A DNA stretch of 64,000 nucleotides from Bradyrhizobium sp. 4 (GTDB taxonomy: Bacteria; Pseudomonadota; Alphaproteobacteria; Rhizobiales; Xanthobacteraceae). Below are positions 41,980-53,305 of this stretch, piece by piece. The notes below the pieces were generated by a model. The model ran no database searches and was not told where the DNA came from. It saw only the letters and a list, made by a program, of their open reading frames with translations. Location: assembly GCF_023100905.1 (NCBI RefSeq), contig NZ_CP064686.1, positions 248,001-312,000 on the forward strand, in the 5' to 3' direction. Within the stretch, counting starts at the first letter, position 1; the number at the start of each line of letters is the position of its first letter. The translations under genes were made by a program, and so were the position numbers.

Positions 41980-43254
41980 GTGACAACGCACCCCAACTAC
42001 CCCAGCCTCCGCTCCTTCATCGACGTCGATCCCGCCTCCGATTTCCCGATCCAGAACCTGCCTTACGGCGTGTTCTCGACCGCGGCCAATCCGACTCCCC
42101 GCGTCGGCGTGGCGATCGGCAACTACGTGCTCGATCTCTGGGAGCTCGAGCAGGATTCGCGGCTCGACGTCGGCCCGCTCGGCGTGTTCTCGACGCCGTC
42201 GCTCAATGCTTTCATGGCGTTGGGGCCAAAGGTCTGGACGAAGACGCGGGCGCGGATCAGCGAGCTGCTGCGCCACGATCATCCAGAACTGCGCGACAAC
42301 GAGGAGTTGCGCAAGCAGGCTCTGGTGCCGATGCGCGATGCGAAACTGCATCTGCCATTTGCAGTCTCCGGCTACACCGATTTCTATTCGTCGAAAGAAC
42401 ACGCCACCAATGTCGGCGTGATGTTCCGTGGCAAGGACAATGCGCTGCAGCCGAACTGGCTCCATATGCCGATCGCCTACAACGGCCGTGCCTCGACCGT
42501 CGTGGTCTCCGGCACCAAGGTGAAGCGCCCGCGCGGGCAGCTCAAGCCGCCGAATGTGGAGGCGCCGAGCTTCGGACCGTGCAAGCGGCTCGATTTCGAG
42601 CTGGAGATGGGCGTGGTGGTCGGGCAGCCGTCGCCGATGGGCGGGATGCTCACGGAGCAGCAAGCTGAGGAGATGATCTTCGGTTTCGTGCTGCTCAACG
42701 ACTGGAGCGCGCGCGATATCCAGCAATGGGAATATGTGCCGCTCGGCCCGTTCCTCGCCAAGGCGTTCGCGACCTCGATCAGCCCGTGGGTGGTGACGCG
42801 CGAGGCGCTGGAGCCGTTTCGCCTGAGCGGGCCGGAGCAGGAGCCGGTGCCGCTCGACTACCTCAAGCAGGGCAAGCCGCAGAACTACGATCTGGCGCTC
42901 GACGTCTCCTTGCGTGCCGCCGGAGCCAACGTGCCGGCCGGTATCAGCCGTACCAATTTCAAGTACATGTACTGGTCCTCGGTGCAGCAGCTGATGCACC
43001 ACGCCTCCTCCGGCTGCGCCATGAATGTCGGAGATCTCCTGGGCAGCGGCACCATTTCCGGCCCGGAGAAGAACCAGCGCGGCAGCCTGCTGGAGATCAG
43101 CTGGAACGGCACCGAGCCGGTCGAATTGCCCGGCGGCATCAAGCGGTCATTCCTGGAAGACGGCGACAGCCTCGTCATGCGCGGCTGGTGTCAGGGCGAA
43201 GGCTATCGCGTCGGGTTTGGGGAGGTCGAGGGGACGATTCTGGCGGCGGAGTAA
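41980..43254 (+). CDS. fahA: Fumarylacetoacetase
   Basis: A 424-residue FAH-fold hydrolase that splits fumarylacetoacetate to fumarate and acetoacetate. GTG 41980 is the first start after the repeat and gives the family N-terminus THPNYPSLRSFIDVDPASDFP. The metal and active-site blocks are present: YTDFYSSKEHATNVGVMFRG holds the catalytic His and the Asp, RLDFELEMGVVVG the metal acids, and LLNDWSARDIQQWEYVPLGPF the rest. No maleylacetoacetate isomerase is seen in this window, so that step is encoded elsewhere or glutathione acts instead. Confidence 0.95.
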   Translation: MTTHPNYPSLRSFIDVDPASDFPIQNLPYGVFSTAANPTPRVGVAIGNYVLDLWELEQDSRLDVGPLGVFSTPSLNAFMALGPKVWTKTRARISELLRHDHPELRDNEELRKQALVPMRDAKLHLPFAVSGYTDFYSSKEHATNVGVMFRGKDNALQPNWLHMPIAYNGRASTVVVSGTKVKRPRGQLKPPNVEAPSFGPCKRLDFELEMGVVVGQPSPMGGMLTEQQAEEMIFGFVLLNDWSARDIQQWEYVPLGPFLAKAFATSISPWVVTREALEPFRLSGPEQEPVPLDYLKQGKPQNYDLALDVSLRAAGANVPAGISRTNFKYMYWSSVQQLMHHASSGCAMNVGDLLGSGTISGPEKNQRGSLLEISWNGTEPVELPGGIKRSFLEDGDSLVMRGWCQGEGYRVGFGEVEGTILAAE

Positions 43255-43291
43255 TGGCAGGGGAGTGATGGGACACTGTATCCACATCCTC

Positions 43292-43378
43292 CGTCATTGC
43301 GAGCGAAGCGAAGCAATCCAGGGTCTTTCCGCAGCGGCAGTCTGGATTGCTTCGTCGCAAGGGCTCCTCGCAATGACG
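43292..43378. repeat. Dispersed palindromic element, family C
   Basis: 87 bp with CGTCATTGCGAGCGAAGCGA and the matching TCGCAATGACG side, plus inner arms AAGCAATCCAG and CTGGATTGCTT. A shorter relative lies at 8249-8284. It sits between the convergent ends of fahA and the DUF1272 gene. Confidence 0.8.
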
Positions 43379-43388
43379 TGGAGAGAGT

Positions 43389-43700
43389 TCACCGCTTCTC
43401 CGGCGGTACATCCTTGACCCGCGCGCAATGCGCCGCGACGTCCTCCAGGCTGTACTTCAGATGCACCCGCTTGTCCGACGGCGCCTGGTTGCTCGTGCAC
43501 ACGCCCGGTCGCCATTGCTGCGTTGGCCTGATCGGTCGCGGCGCAAAACCTCCGCCGCAGTTCGGGCAGACGTTGGAGAGCTTCGTCTCCACGCAGTCGG
43601 CGCAGAACGTGCATTCATAGGAGCAGATCCGCGCATCGGTTGCGTTTGGCGCCAGGTCGCGGTCGCAATATTCGCAGTTCGGTCGAAGCTGGAGGGCCAT
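43389..43700 (-). CDS. DUF1272 zinc-finger-like protein
   Basis: A 103-residue protein with the DUF1272 N-terminus MALQLRPNCEYCDRDLAP. Cysteine pairs CEYC, CTFCADC and CPNC would bind zinc. The C-terminal half (from about 60) is not conserved-looking and rich in Lys/Arg. Function unknown; similar small proteins are common in proteobacteria. It is on the minus strand between fahA and the AsnC-type regulator gene, and probably not part of the catabolic operon. Confidence 0.85.
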   Translation of the reverse strand: MALQLRPNCEYCDRDLAPNATDARICSYECTFCADCVETKLSNVCPNCGGGFAPRPIRPTQQWRPGVCTSNQAPSDKRVHLKYSLEDVAAHCARVKDVPPEKR

Positions 43701-43775
43701 GGCTCAGTCTCCGCAGATTTGGCGGGGATCATCGCAGATCGCGCGCGCAACGCGAATGCCGGATTTCCCTCGATT

Positions 43776-44255
43776 TCAGCCGGGTTTGATTTCTTTCAGC
43801 GGCAGACGCGTGCTTTCCTTCAGCCTGTCGAGCACGATCGATGAGCGCACATGCGCCACGCTCTGGTGCGGCATCAGCACGTCGTTGACGAGATTGGAGA
43901 GTCCCTTCAGGTCGCGCAACACGGCTTTCAGCACATAGTCGGCGTCGCCCGTGAGCGAATAGGCCTCCTGGATCTCGTCGATTCGATTGACCAGCGCTCG
44001 GAACCGTTTCGAATTGTCCGGCGAGTGCGTCGCCAGCGTCACCTGGATGAAGGCGACCACGCCGAAGCCGAGGGCCTCGCTGGAGAGATCGGCGTGATAG
44101 CCTGATATCACCTTCTCCTCCTCCAGCCGCATCCGTCGCCGCGAGCATTGCGAGGCCGAGAGTCCCGCGAGGTCGGCCAGTTCCTGGTTGGTGAGGCGGC
44201 CGTCGTCCTGGAGCGCACTCAGGATCTTGAGGTCGAAGGCATCCACCAAAGTCAT
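43776..44255 (-). CDS. Lrp/AsnC family regulator
   Basis: A 159-residue regulator starting MTLVDAFDLKILSALQDDGR; a second in-frame Met at 44279 would add eight residues. The N-terminal helix-turn-helix is LTNQELADLAGLSASQCSRR, and the RAM ligand domain (about 65-145) has GFGVVAFIQVTLATHS. It is divergent from hppD with a palindrome between them (44299-44316). Control of tyrosine degradation by an aromatic amino acid or keto acid is likely, by position. Confidence 0.93.
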   Translation of the reverse strand: MTLVDAFDLKILSALQDDGRLTNQELADLAGLSASQCSRRRMRLEEEKVISGYHADLSSEALGFGVVAFIQVTLATHSPDNSKRFRALVNRIDEIQEAYSLTGDADYVLKAVLRDLKGLSNLVNDVLMPHQSVAHVRSSIVLDRLKESTRLPLKEIKPG

Positions 44256-44298
44256 GCGCAATTGTCCCGTTTTATGCACAGATCGTGCGCAGGATAGC

Positions 44299-44316
44299 CA
44301 AATGACGTCCCATTTG
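44299..44316. promoter_or_regulatory. Palindromic operator between AsnC gene and hppD
   Basis: CAAATG ACGTCC CATTTG, perfect 6-bp arms. It lies 61 bp before the hppD ATG and 44 bp before the regulator start, and suits a shared operator for the AsnC-type protein. Confidence 0.55.
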
Positions 44317-44376
44317 CACGCTCATTGCAGGCGCCATGAAGGATAGTTCATGGCAGCAGCAATTTGGGAGAGCACC

Positions 44377-45492
44377 ATGGGTCCGTTTCCGCACGATGCA
44401 CCGCCGGCCACGATCAGCGCCAACAATCCGATGGGCACCGACGGGTTCGAGTTCGTCGAATATGCGCATCCCGATCCGGAACAGCTGCACGCCCTGTTCA
44501 AGCTGATGGGCTATGCGGCCGTCGCGCACCACGGAACGAAGAAGATCACGGTCTATCGCCAGGGCGACATCAATTATCTCGTCAACGAGGAGCCCGGCAC
44601 CCACGGTCACGATTTCGTCGCCGCCCACGGCCCCTGTGCGCCGTCGATGGCGTTTCGCGTCGTCGATGCCAAGAAGACATATGACCGTGCGTTATCGCTC
44701 GGTGCCGAGCCTGCGGATGTGTCCTCCGCGCAGAAGACGCTCGACGTCCCCGCGATCAGGGGCATCGGCGGCAGCCTGCTCTATTTCGTCGATCGCTATG
44801 GCGTCAAGGGTTCGGCCTATGACAACGAGTTCGAATGGCTCAGCGCGCGCGATCCACGTCCCGCCGGCGCCGGCCTGTTCTATCTCGATCACCTCACCCA
44901 CAACGTCCATCGCGGCCGCATGGACGTGTGGACCGGCTTCTACGAGAAGCTCTTCAACTTCCGCCAGATCCGCTTCTTCGATATCGAGGGCCGCGCCTCA
45001 GGCCTGTTCTCGCGCGCGCTGACGAGCCCCGACGGCAAGATCCGGATTCCGATCAACGAGGACGCCGGCGATTCCGGCCAGATCGAGGAATATCTCAATA
45101 TCTATCGCGGCGAAGGCATCCAGCACATCGCCTGCGGCTGCCGTGACATTCACCGCACTATCGAGGACTTGCGCGAAGCGGGCCTGCCCTTCATGCCAGC
45201 GCCGCCCGAGACCTATTTCGAGCGGATCGACGCGCGGTTGCCGAAGCATGGCGAGGACGTCGCGCGCCTGCAGAAGAACGGCATCCTGATCGACGGCGAA
45301 GGCGTCGTCGACGGCGGTCAGACCAAGGTGCTGCTGCAGATCTTCTCGGCCAATGCGATCGGCCCCATCTTCTTCGAGTTCATCCAGCGCAAGGGCGACG
45401 ACGGTTTTGGCGAGGGCAATTTCAAGGCGCTGTTCGAATCGATCGAGGAGGACCAGATCCGGCGTGGGGTGCTGAAGGTGGATGCGGCGTAA
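44377..45492 (+). CDS. hppD: 4-hydroxyphenylpyruvate dioxygenase
   Basis: A 371-residue enzyme that converts 4-hydroxyphenylpyruvate, O2 and Fe(II) to homogentisate, the substrate of HmgA. GGAGAGCACC precedes ATG 44377, so the earlier in-frame start at 44350 is less likely. The iron ligands fit H172 (LDHLTHNV), H250 (IQHIACGC) and E334 (FFEFIQRKG), with spacings near those of the Pseudomonas enzyme. Two vicinal-oxygen-chelate domains are visible, the first more diverged, as usual. It is divergent from the AsnC gene and separately transcribed from hmgA. Confidence 0.97.
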   Translation: MGPFPHDAPPATISANNPMGTDGFEFVEYAHPDPEQLHALFKLMGYAAVAHHGTKKITVYRQGDINYLVNEEPGTHGHDFVAAHGPCAPSMAFRVVDAKKTYDRALSLGAEPADVSSAQKTLDVPAIRGIGGSLLYFVDRYGVKGSAYDNEFEWLSARDPRPAGAGLFYLDHLTHNVHRGRMDVWTGFYEKLFNFRQIRFFDIEGRASGLFSRALTSPDGKIRIPINEDAGDSGQIEEYLNIYRGEGIQHIACGCRDIHRTIEDLREAGLPFMPAPPETYFERIDARLPKHGEDVARLQKNGILIDGEGVVDGGQTKVLLQIFSANAIGPIFFEFIQRKGDDGFGEGNFKALFESIEEDQIRRGVLKVDAA

Positions 45493-45530
45493 GTCGCGCA
45501 CTTTACGTACACTGCCACATCAAAACAGGT

Positions 45531-45656
45531 GTCGTCCCGGCGAAGGCCGGGACCCATACCGCGTGATTTATCGATCTGATCGGTGAGGGTACCGAACTCC
45601 GAGTCTTCGCCAAACCACTCCCTGTGGTTATGGGTCCCGGCCTTCGCCGGGACGAC
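45531..45656. repeat. Dispersed palindromic element, family A copy 2
   Basis: 126 bp, in opposite orientation to the copy at 2683-2822. Outer arms GTCGTCCCGGCGAAGGCC and complement are identical to copy 1. The right half carries the complement of CACAGGGAGTGGTTTGGCGAAGACTCGG. It separates the convergent hppD and CaiB/BaiF genes. Confidence 0.85.
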
Positions 45657-45683
45657 AGCGGAGGTTGTTGTAACGGCGGGGGT

Positions 45684-46853
45684 CTAACGCCCCGCCTTCC
45701 ACGCCTTCGTCACTGCGCCGATCTCCGCTCCTTCCGGCTCGCGCACCGCCGATGGCGTCCGTGAAAAGCGCGGCGCCGGCGCCGGCTGCTTGACGCCGTG
45801 GCGCTCGACGAACACCTGTCGGGCGACCATATGCGGATGCTCGGTTGCTTCCGACATGGTCAGCACCGGCGCAAAGCAGATGTCGGTGCCTTCCATGATC
45901 TTGCACCAGTCCTCGCGCGTCTTGCTCTTGAACACCGTCTTCAGTTTTTCCTTCAGCGCGGGCCAGGCCTTGCGGTCCATCTGCGCGTCGAAATCGGCGT
46001 CGGTCAGGCCGGCGTGCTCGCGCAGCAGCGCGTAGAATTGCGGCTCGATCGAGCCGATTGAGACGAAATGGCCGCAGGCGCATTCATAGACGCCGTAGAA
46101 ATGTGCGCCGCCGTCGAGGAAGTTCTCGTTGCGGCCTTCGGTCCAGCGGCCGAGCGTGGTCATGTCGAAGAAGAACGACATCAGCGATGCCGCGCCGTCG
46201 CACATCGCGGCATCGACGACCTGACCCTTGCCTGACCGCGAGGCCTCCAAGAGCGCTGCAAGCACGCCGACGACGAGGTAGAGCGCGCCGCCGCCGAAAT
46301 CGCCGACCAAATTGAGCGGCGGCACCGGCGCCTCCTTCGTGCCGATCGCGGCGAGCGCGCCGGTGATGGAGATGTAGTTGATGTCGTGGCCGGCGGCATT
46401 GGCGAGCGGGCCTTGCTGGCCCCAGCCGGTCATGCGGCCGTAAACCAGCTTTGGATTGCGCGCGAACACGACGTCAGGCCCGAGGCCGAGCCGCTCCATC
46501 ACGCCGGGACGGAAACCCTCGACCAGCGCGTCGGCATTCGCAAGCAGATCCAGCACCTCCGCGATCGCCGTCTTGTCCTTGAGGTCGAGCTCGACCACCT
46601 TGCGGCCGCGGCCTGCGACGGACTTCATGCTCTTCCTGGCGCCGACACGATCGAGCGTGACGACTTCGGCGCCCATGTCGGCCAGCAACATGCAGGCGAA
46701 CGGGCCGGGTCCAATGCCGGCGAATTCGACGATGCGGAAACCTGCGAGCGGGCCGGAGGTGCGAACGGAGGAGGTGGGGGCTGATTTGTCGAGCAATCGT
46801 TGTTTCCTCGGGTCGCGGGCGGATGCCGATTGTTCGGCAATCGCCTCGGACAT
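45684..46853 (-). CDS. CaiB/BaiF CoA-transferase family (racemase-like)
   Basis: A 389-residue class III CoA-transferase-fold protein. It has GHDINYISITGALAAIG, which carries the catalytic His of alpha-methylacyl-CoA racemases, and VDAAMCDGAASL, which carries the Asp. The true transferases use an Asp elsewhere in this loop region. It therefore looks more like a racemase acting on 2-methyl-branched acyl-CoAs than a CoA transferase, but this is not settled by reading. Residues 1-30 look like a short disordered lead. It lies alone between repeat A2 and a terminator. Confidence 0.88.
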   Translation of the reverse strand: MSEAIAEQSASARDPRKQRLLDKSAPTSSVRTSGPLAGFRIVEFAGIGPGPFACMLLADMGAEVVTLDRVGARKSMKSVAGRGRKVVELDLKDKTAIAEVLDLLANADALVEGFRPGVMERLGLGPDVVFARNPKLVYGRMTGWGQQGPLANAAGHDINYISITGALAAIGTKEAPVPPLNLVGDFGGGALYLVVGVLAALLEASRSGKGQVVDAAMCDGAASLMSFFFDMTTLGRWTEGRNENFLDGGAHFYGVYECACGHFVSIGSIEPQFYALLREHAGLTDADFDAQMDRKAWPALKEKLKTVFKSKTREDWCKIMEGTDICFAPVLTMSEATEHPHMVARQVFVERHGVKQPAPAPRFSRTPSAVREPEGAEIGAVTKAWKAGR

Positions 46854-46939
46854 TCCTCTGTGGGCGAGTTAATTGGCTGATTAACTTTTCTCGCCTTCAC
46901 GCCAGCGAGGCAAGCGGTTTTCGTGCCGCACGGCCAAAT

Positions 46940-46968
46940 AAAAACGGCGCGCACCGAAGTGCGCGCCG
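46940..46968 (-). terminator. Rho-independent terminator of the CoxS-L-M operon
   Basis: Perfect 10-bp arms CGGCGCGCAC and GTGCGCGCCG around a 4-base loop. On the minus strand the stem is followed by TTTTTATTTGG. It lies 36 bp after the stop of the FAD-subunit gene, the last gene of the operon. Confidence 0.85.
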
Positions 46969-47003
46969 CGGAAGATTTGTGTTGAGGCGCTAAAGCGCGA
47001 TCA

Positions 47004-47804
47004 TCAGCGTGCGGCAGCCACCGCGCGCTGCGCCATCACCTTGATGAGGTTGGCGCGGTACTCCGCCGTGCCGTGGATGTCGGCCAGCAGATTGCTCGCC
47101 GAGATGCTCACGCCATCGATCGCCGACGGTGACCAATTCGCCTTCAGCGCCGTTTCGATGGCCGCGACCCGCATCACGCCGCTTTGCGAGGCGCCGGTGG
47201 CGGCTACCCGAATCTCGCCCGACTTCGTCTGCGCGACGAACACGCCGGTCAGCGCGAAGCGAGACGCAGGGTGGCGCATCTTTTCGTAGCCTGCCTTCGC
47301 CGGAACCGGGAACGACACGGCGGTGATAAGCTCGCCGTCCTCCAGCGCCGTCGTGAACATGCCCTGGAAGAAGTCATCCGCCGTGATCGACCGCTTGTTG
47401 GTCTTCACGGTGGCGCCAAGCGCGAGCAGCGCGGCGGGAAAATCCGCCGCGGGATCGTTGTTGGCGATCGAGCCGCCGATCGTGCCGCGATAGCGCACGG
47501 CGGGGTCGCCGAGCACCGAGGTGAGATAGGCGATTGCGGGGATCGCCTTCTTCACATCGGCATTCTGCATGATGTCGAAATAGGTCGTGCCGGCCTTGAT
47601 GGTCAGCACGTCGCCCGAGAGCTCGACGCCCTGCAGCTCCTTGATCTTGCCGAGGTCGATGACGTCGGTCGGGCTGGCGAGGCGTTGCTTCATCACCGGC
47701 AGCAGCGTCTGGCCGCCGGCGAGGAACTTTGCTTCGCTGCTCTTGGAAAACAGGGCGACGGCTTCGTCAACCGAGGACGCGCGATGATAAACGGTCTGGT
47801 ACAT
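47004..47804 (-). CDS. FAD-binding subunit, CoxM-like (xanthine oxidase family)
   Basis: A 266-residue medium subunit of a molybdenum hydroxylase, carrying electrons between the iron-sulphur and molybdenum parts and an acceptor. The FAD motifs are AKFLAGGQTLLP (about 25-36) and TIGGSIANNDPAADFPAAL (about 113-130). AGGGAGGAACG directly before ATG 47804 fixes the start; the longer frame is overlap with the previous gene. It is the third gene of the order S-L-M, 13 bp after the large-subunit stop. Confidence 0.93.
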   Translation of the reverse strand: MYQTVYHRASSVDEAVALFSKSSEAKFLAGGQTLLPVMKQRLASPTDVIDLGKIKELQGVELSGDVLTIKAGTTYFDIMQNADVKKAIPAIAYLTSVLGDPAVRYRGTIGGSIANNDPAADFPAALLALGATVKTNKRSITADDFFQGMFTTALEDGELITAVSFPVPAKAGYEKMRHPASRFALTGVFVAQTKSGEIRVAATGASQSGVMRVAAIETALKANWSPSAIDGVSISASNLLADIHGTAEYRANLIKVMAQRAVAAAR

Positions 47805-47817
47805 CTTCGTTCCTCCC

Positions 47818-50160
<2,343 letters not shown>

Positions 50161-50244
50161 GTCTGGTCCTCCCGATCGGAATTTGTCTTGACCGCGCTTT
50201 CCCTCGAAAGCAGCGGCAATGGTTCTTATATCGAGGCGCGCCGC

Positions 50245-50730
<486 letters not shown>

Positions 50731-50760
50731 GGTTGAAGTCCTCCCGGGGTCGATTTTGAT

Positions 50761-50778
50761 TGTTTCTAATTAGAGACA
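50761..50778 (-). promoter_or_regulatory. Palindromic operator upstream of the CoxS-L-M operon
   Basis: TGTTTCTAATTAGAGACA: 16 of 18 positions are symmetric around TAATTA. It lies 31-48 bp upstream of the CoxS-like start. The style fits MarR- or GntR-type regulators, but none is encoded next to it. Confidence 0.6.
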
Positions 50779-51081
50779 GCGACCCGGAACTTTGCAACTA
50801 CGATTTTGGTCGCCCGCGTCATGGAAAAGTCATTGATCCAGAATGCCCAACATTGGTTGGGGGGGCGAGTCGGCCAGATCGGGTGCGGCGCCGGGGCGCA
50901 GCTGGGATGCCAGCCTCTATATCCTAGCGCGGTTCGCCTTTTCAGTTCGCTGGGCTGATAGAGCCTGAACTCTGCGGCCCACCGAATTTACCGCCCCTTA
51001 TCGATTCTGCCTTAGTTTTGCGCAGCCAGGTCAGGGGGCGGGGCGCCACCGGATCTCGGCTGAATGAAAATGGGGGTGGGA
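50779..51081. other. Intergenic region upstream of the first chemoreceptor
   Basis: About 300 bp between the Cox operon and the first chemoreceptor. It contains the block at 50985-51002 that is shared with the second chemoreceptor and little else that I can identify. Confidence 0.55.
50985..51002 (+). promoter_or_regulatory. Upstream block shared by both chemoreceptor genes
   Basis: AATTTACCGCCCCTTATC, matched at 53203-53220 in 17 of 18 bases. It lies 80 bp before the first receptor start (86 bp for the second). Conservation in otherwise diverged DNA suggests a promoter or operator element. Confidence 0.5.
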
Positions 51082-53121
51082 ATGTCCGGGCGTATCGCGT
51101 CGTCGTCGAAGCGCACAATAATGCCGACCCTCAGGTTCCGCGCCAAGATCATTCTGGGCTTTGCCGCGGTGCTGGTGATCTCCGCCGGCAGCATGGCTTT
51201 CTCCTATTTTGGCTTCGAGCGGGTCTCGTCCGGGGTCGGGTCCTACCGCAGCAGCGTCACCGAGGCCGATCTCGCCCGTAATATCGACCGGGAGCTGCTC
51301 GCCTATCGCTCGGCCGTCAAATATTTCGTCGTCACCGGCAAGGAGGACGACGCCAAGACGGCGCTGGACGCGGAGACCGGCCTGAAGGGCGCCATCGACC
51401 AGGCGGTCAAGAGCGCCAAGAAGCCGGCGCGGCAGGAAAGTCTGGGCAAGCTCTCCAAGGAGTTTTCCAACTTCTCCGCGACCTTCGCAAAAGTCCTCCA
51501 GGCCAAGCGTGACAGCACGCTGCTGGTGCAGAACCAGCTCACGCGCAACGCCAACCTCCTGAAATACAAGCTCGACGACATCGGCAACAATGCCTCCGAT
51601 TCCGAGGCGCAGGCGATCGAGTTCGGAACCAAGCAGGTCAACGCCCAATTCCAGACCGCGAATGCGGCGGCGACCAATTTCGTGCTGACGTCCGACCAGA
51701 CGATTGCTACCAGCGCGCTGGCGCGGCTGAAATTCGTCGAGAACTCGCTCAACGCAGTCTATTCGATGGACGACAAGATCGTCGCCGGCCTGAAGGATGC
51801 CAGGGGATTGCTCGGCGCCTATCGGGAATCGCTGGAAAAACTGATCGCCAACGCCAAGATGATCGACGATCTCGTCACCGAGATGAGCGGTTCGGCCGGC
51901 GCGATCCTTCAGGGTGCTACCGCCATGAAGGCGGACCTCGTTGCCGAACAGCAGCGGCTGGAGTCCGAATCGGAAGCGACCATCGGGAAGACCGAGCAAC
52001 TGGTGCTGATGCTGGCCGTCGGCGGCACGCTGCTCGGCGCGATCCTCGCTTTCCTGCTCGGCACCGGCATTTCGCGCCCGATGATCGCGATGTGCAAGGC
52101 GATGCGCGAGCTTGCCTCGGGCAATTTTGACGTCGTGCTGCCGGGCCTCGGGCGCAAGGACGAGATCGGCGAGATGGCCGGCGCGGTCGAAGAATTCAAG
52201 GTGCAGGCCGTGGCCAAGGCCGAGCGCGACGCCGCCGCCAACGAGGCCCAGAACAAGGAAGCGAGCGCTGCTCGCCGTTCCGAGCTGATTCGTTTCGCCG
52301 ACGATTTCGAGAGCGCGGTCGGCGCCATCGTCTCCAACGTCTCGGCTTCCGCCGTGCAGCTGGAATCGGCGGCCTCGACGCTGACCCGCACCGCCGAGAC
52401 CACGCAGAGCCTGTCGAGCCAGGTCGCCGACGTCTCCGAGCAGGCCTCCAGCAACATGCAGTCGGTCGCGACCGCGACGGAAGAGCTCTCGGCTTCGGTC
52501 GAGGAGATCGGCCGCCAGGTCCGCGATTCCAGCCGCATTGCCGAAGCTGCCGTGGTGCAGGCCAAGGAGACCGATAACCGCATCGGCAAGCTCTCGCATG
52601 CCGCCCAGCAGATCGGCGAAGTGGTCAAGCTCATCACGGCGATCGCCGAGCAGACCAATCTTCTGGCGCTCAACGCGACCATCGAGGCGGCGCGCGCCGG
52701 TGAAGCCGGCCGCGGCTTTGCAGTGGTCGCCAGCGAAGTGAAGTCGCTCGCGAGCCAGACCGCGAAGGCCACCGACGAGATCTCCTCGCACATCACGGGC
52801 ATGCAAGGCGCCACCGCCGAGTCGGTTGCGGCGATCAAGGAGATCGGCGCGACCATCGGCCAGATCTCGTCGATCTCGACGTCGATTGCGAGCGCAGTGG
52901 AGCAGCAAGGCGCAGCGACGCAGGAAATCGCGCGCAGCGTCCAGACCGTCGCACAGGGTACTCAGACCGCTGCCACCGACATCGGCCAAGTCAACCGCGG
53001 CGCCGCCGAAACCGGCTCGGCCTCGGAAGAGGTGCTGCACTCGGCCAAGACACTGTCGTCCGAAAGCACGCGCCTGCGTGCCGAGCTCGACCGCTTCATG
53101 GGCAATATCCGGGCGGCGTAG
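51082..53121 (+). CDS. Methyl-accepting chemotaxis protein, copy 1
   Basis: A chemoreceptor of about 679 residues; ATG 51082 follows a GGGGGTGGGA stretch, while the Met at 51064 has no ribosome site. Helices at about 20-40 and 305-330 flank a periplasmic all-helical sensor domain of about 260 residues. HAMP (about 330-385) and the signalling domain (about 430-670, with AIAEQTNLLALNATIEAARAGEAGRGFAVVA) follow. From about residue 332 on, the DNA is almost identical to the next gene. The sensor domain differs, so the pair sense different ligands but speak to the same kinase. Confidence 0.95.
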   Translation: MSGRIASSSKRTIMPTLRFRAKIILGFAAVLVISAGSMAFSYFGFERVSSGVGSYRSSVTEADLARNIDRELLAYRSAVKYFVVTGKEDDAKTALDAETGLKGAIDQAVKSAKKPARQESLGKLSKEFSNFSATFAKVLQAKRDSTLLVQNQLTRNANLLKYKLDDIGNNASDSEAQAIEFGTKQVNAQFQTANAAATNFVLTSDQTIATSALARLKFVENSLNAVYSMDDKIVAGLKDARGLLGAYRESLEKLIANAKMIDDLVTEMSGSAGAILQGATAMKADLVAEQQRLESESEATIGKTEQLVLMLAVGGTLLGAILAFLLGTGISRPMIAMCKAMRELASGNFDVVLPGLGRKDEIGEMAGAVEEFKVQAVAKAERDAAANEAQNKEASAARRSELIRFADDFESAVGAIVSNVSASAVQLESAASTLTRTAETTQSLSSQVADVSEQASSNMQSVATATEELSASVEEIGRQVRDSSRIAEAAVVQAKETDNRIGKLSHAAQQIGEVVKLITAIAEQTNLLALNATIEAARAGEAGRGFAVVASEVKSLASQTAKATDEISSHITGMQGATAESVAAIKEIGATIGQISSISTSIASAVEQQGAATQEIARSVQTVAQGTQTAATDIGQVNRGAAETGSASEEVLHSAKTLSSESTRLRAELDRFMGNIRAA

Positions 53122-53163
53122 CGGCATTCCCGCCAATGTCGTCCTGGCGAAAGCCAGGACGAC
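52077..53163 (+). repeat. Direct repeat of chemoreceptor signalling domain, left unit
   Basis: About 1.09 kb from CGCCCGATGATCGCGATG to the short REP-like hairpin after the stop. It is almost identical to 54295-55381, with scattered, mostly silent changes near the 3' end. Confidence 0.9.
53138..53163. repeat. Isolated arm of family A, folding as a hairpin
   Basis: GTCGTCCTGGC-GAAA-GCCAGGACGAC, perfect 11-bp stem with a GAAA loop, 17 bp after the first chemoreceptor stop. It may end that transcript. Confidence 0.75.
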
Positions 53164-53202
53164 GAGACCCTGCGTCACCTAACCGCCGGTTGCGGCGCCA
53201 CA

Positions 53203-53220
53203 AATTTACCGCCGCTTATC
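53203..53220 (+). promoter_or_regulatory. Upstream block shared by both chemoreceptor genes, second copy
   Basis: AATTTACCGCCGCTTATC, one base different from the copy at 50985-51002. It lies 86 bp before the second chemoreceptor start. Confidence 0.5.
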
Positions 53221-53305
53221 CTTTGCCATTTACCGTGCTCACGCGTCAGGAAGCGGGCTGCTTCCGGGCTGCGCCTGGTTTTCCGCGAATGGAATGGGGT
53301 GGGGA

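Noticed and set aside
40364..41986. Open frame of 540 codons opposite hmgA
   Set aside because: hmgA has intact iron ligands and a strong ribosome site; the opposite frame is His/Arg-rich and without motifs.
51031..53178. Open frame of 715 codons on the minus strand opposite the first chemoreceptor
   Set aside because: It is a shadow of the high-GC chemoreceptor gene, repeated in the same way opposite the second receptor (53246-55354). Its composition (Leu/Gly/Arg/Asp/His repeats) is artificial.
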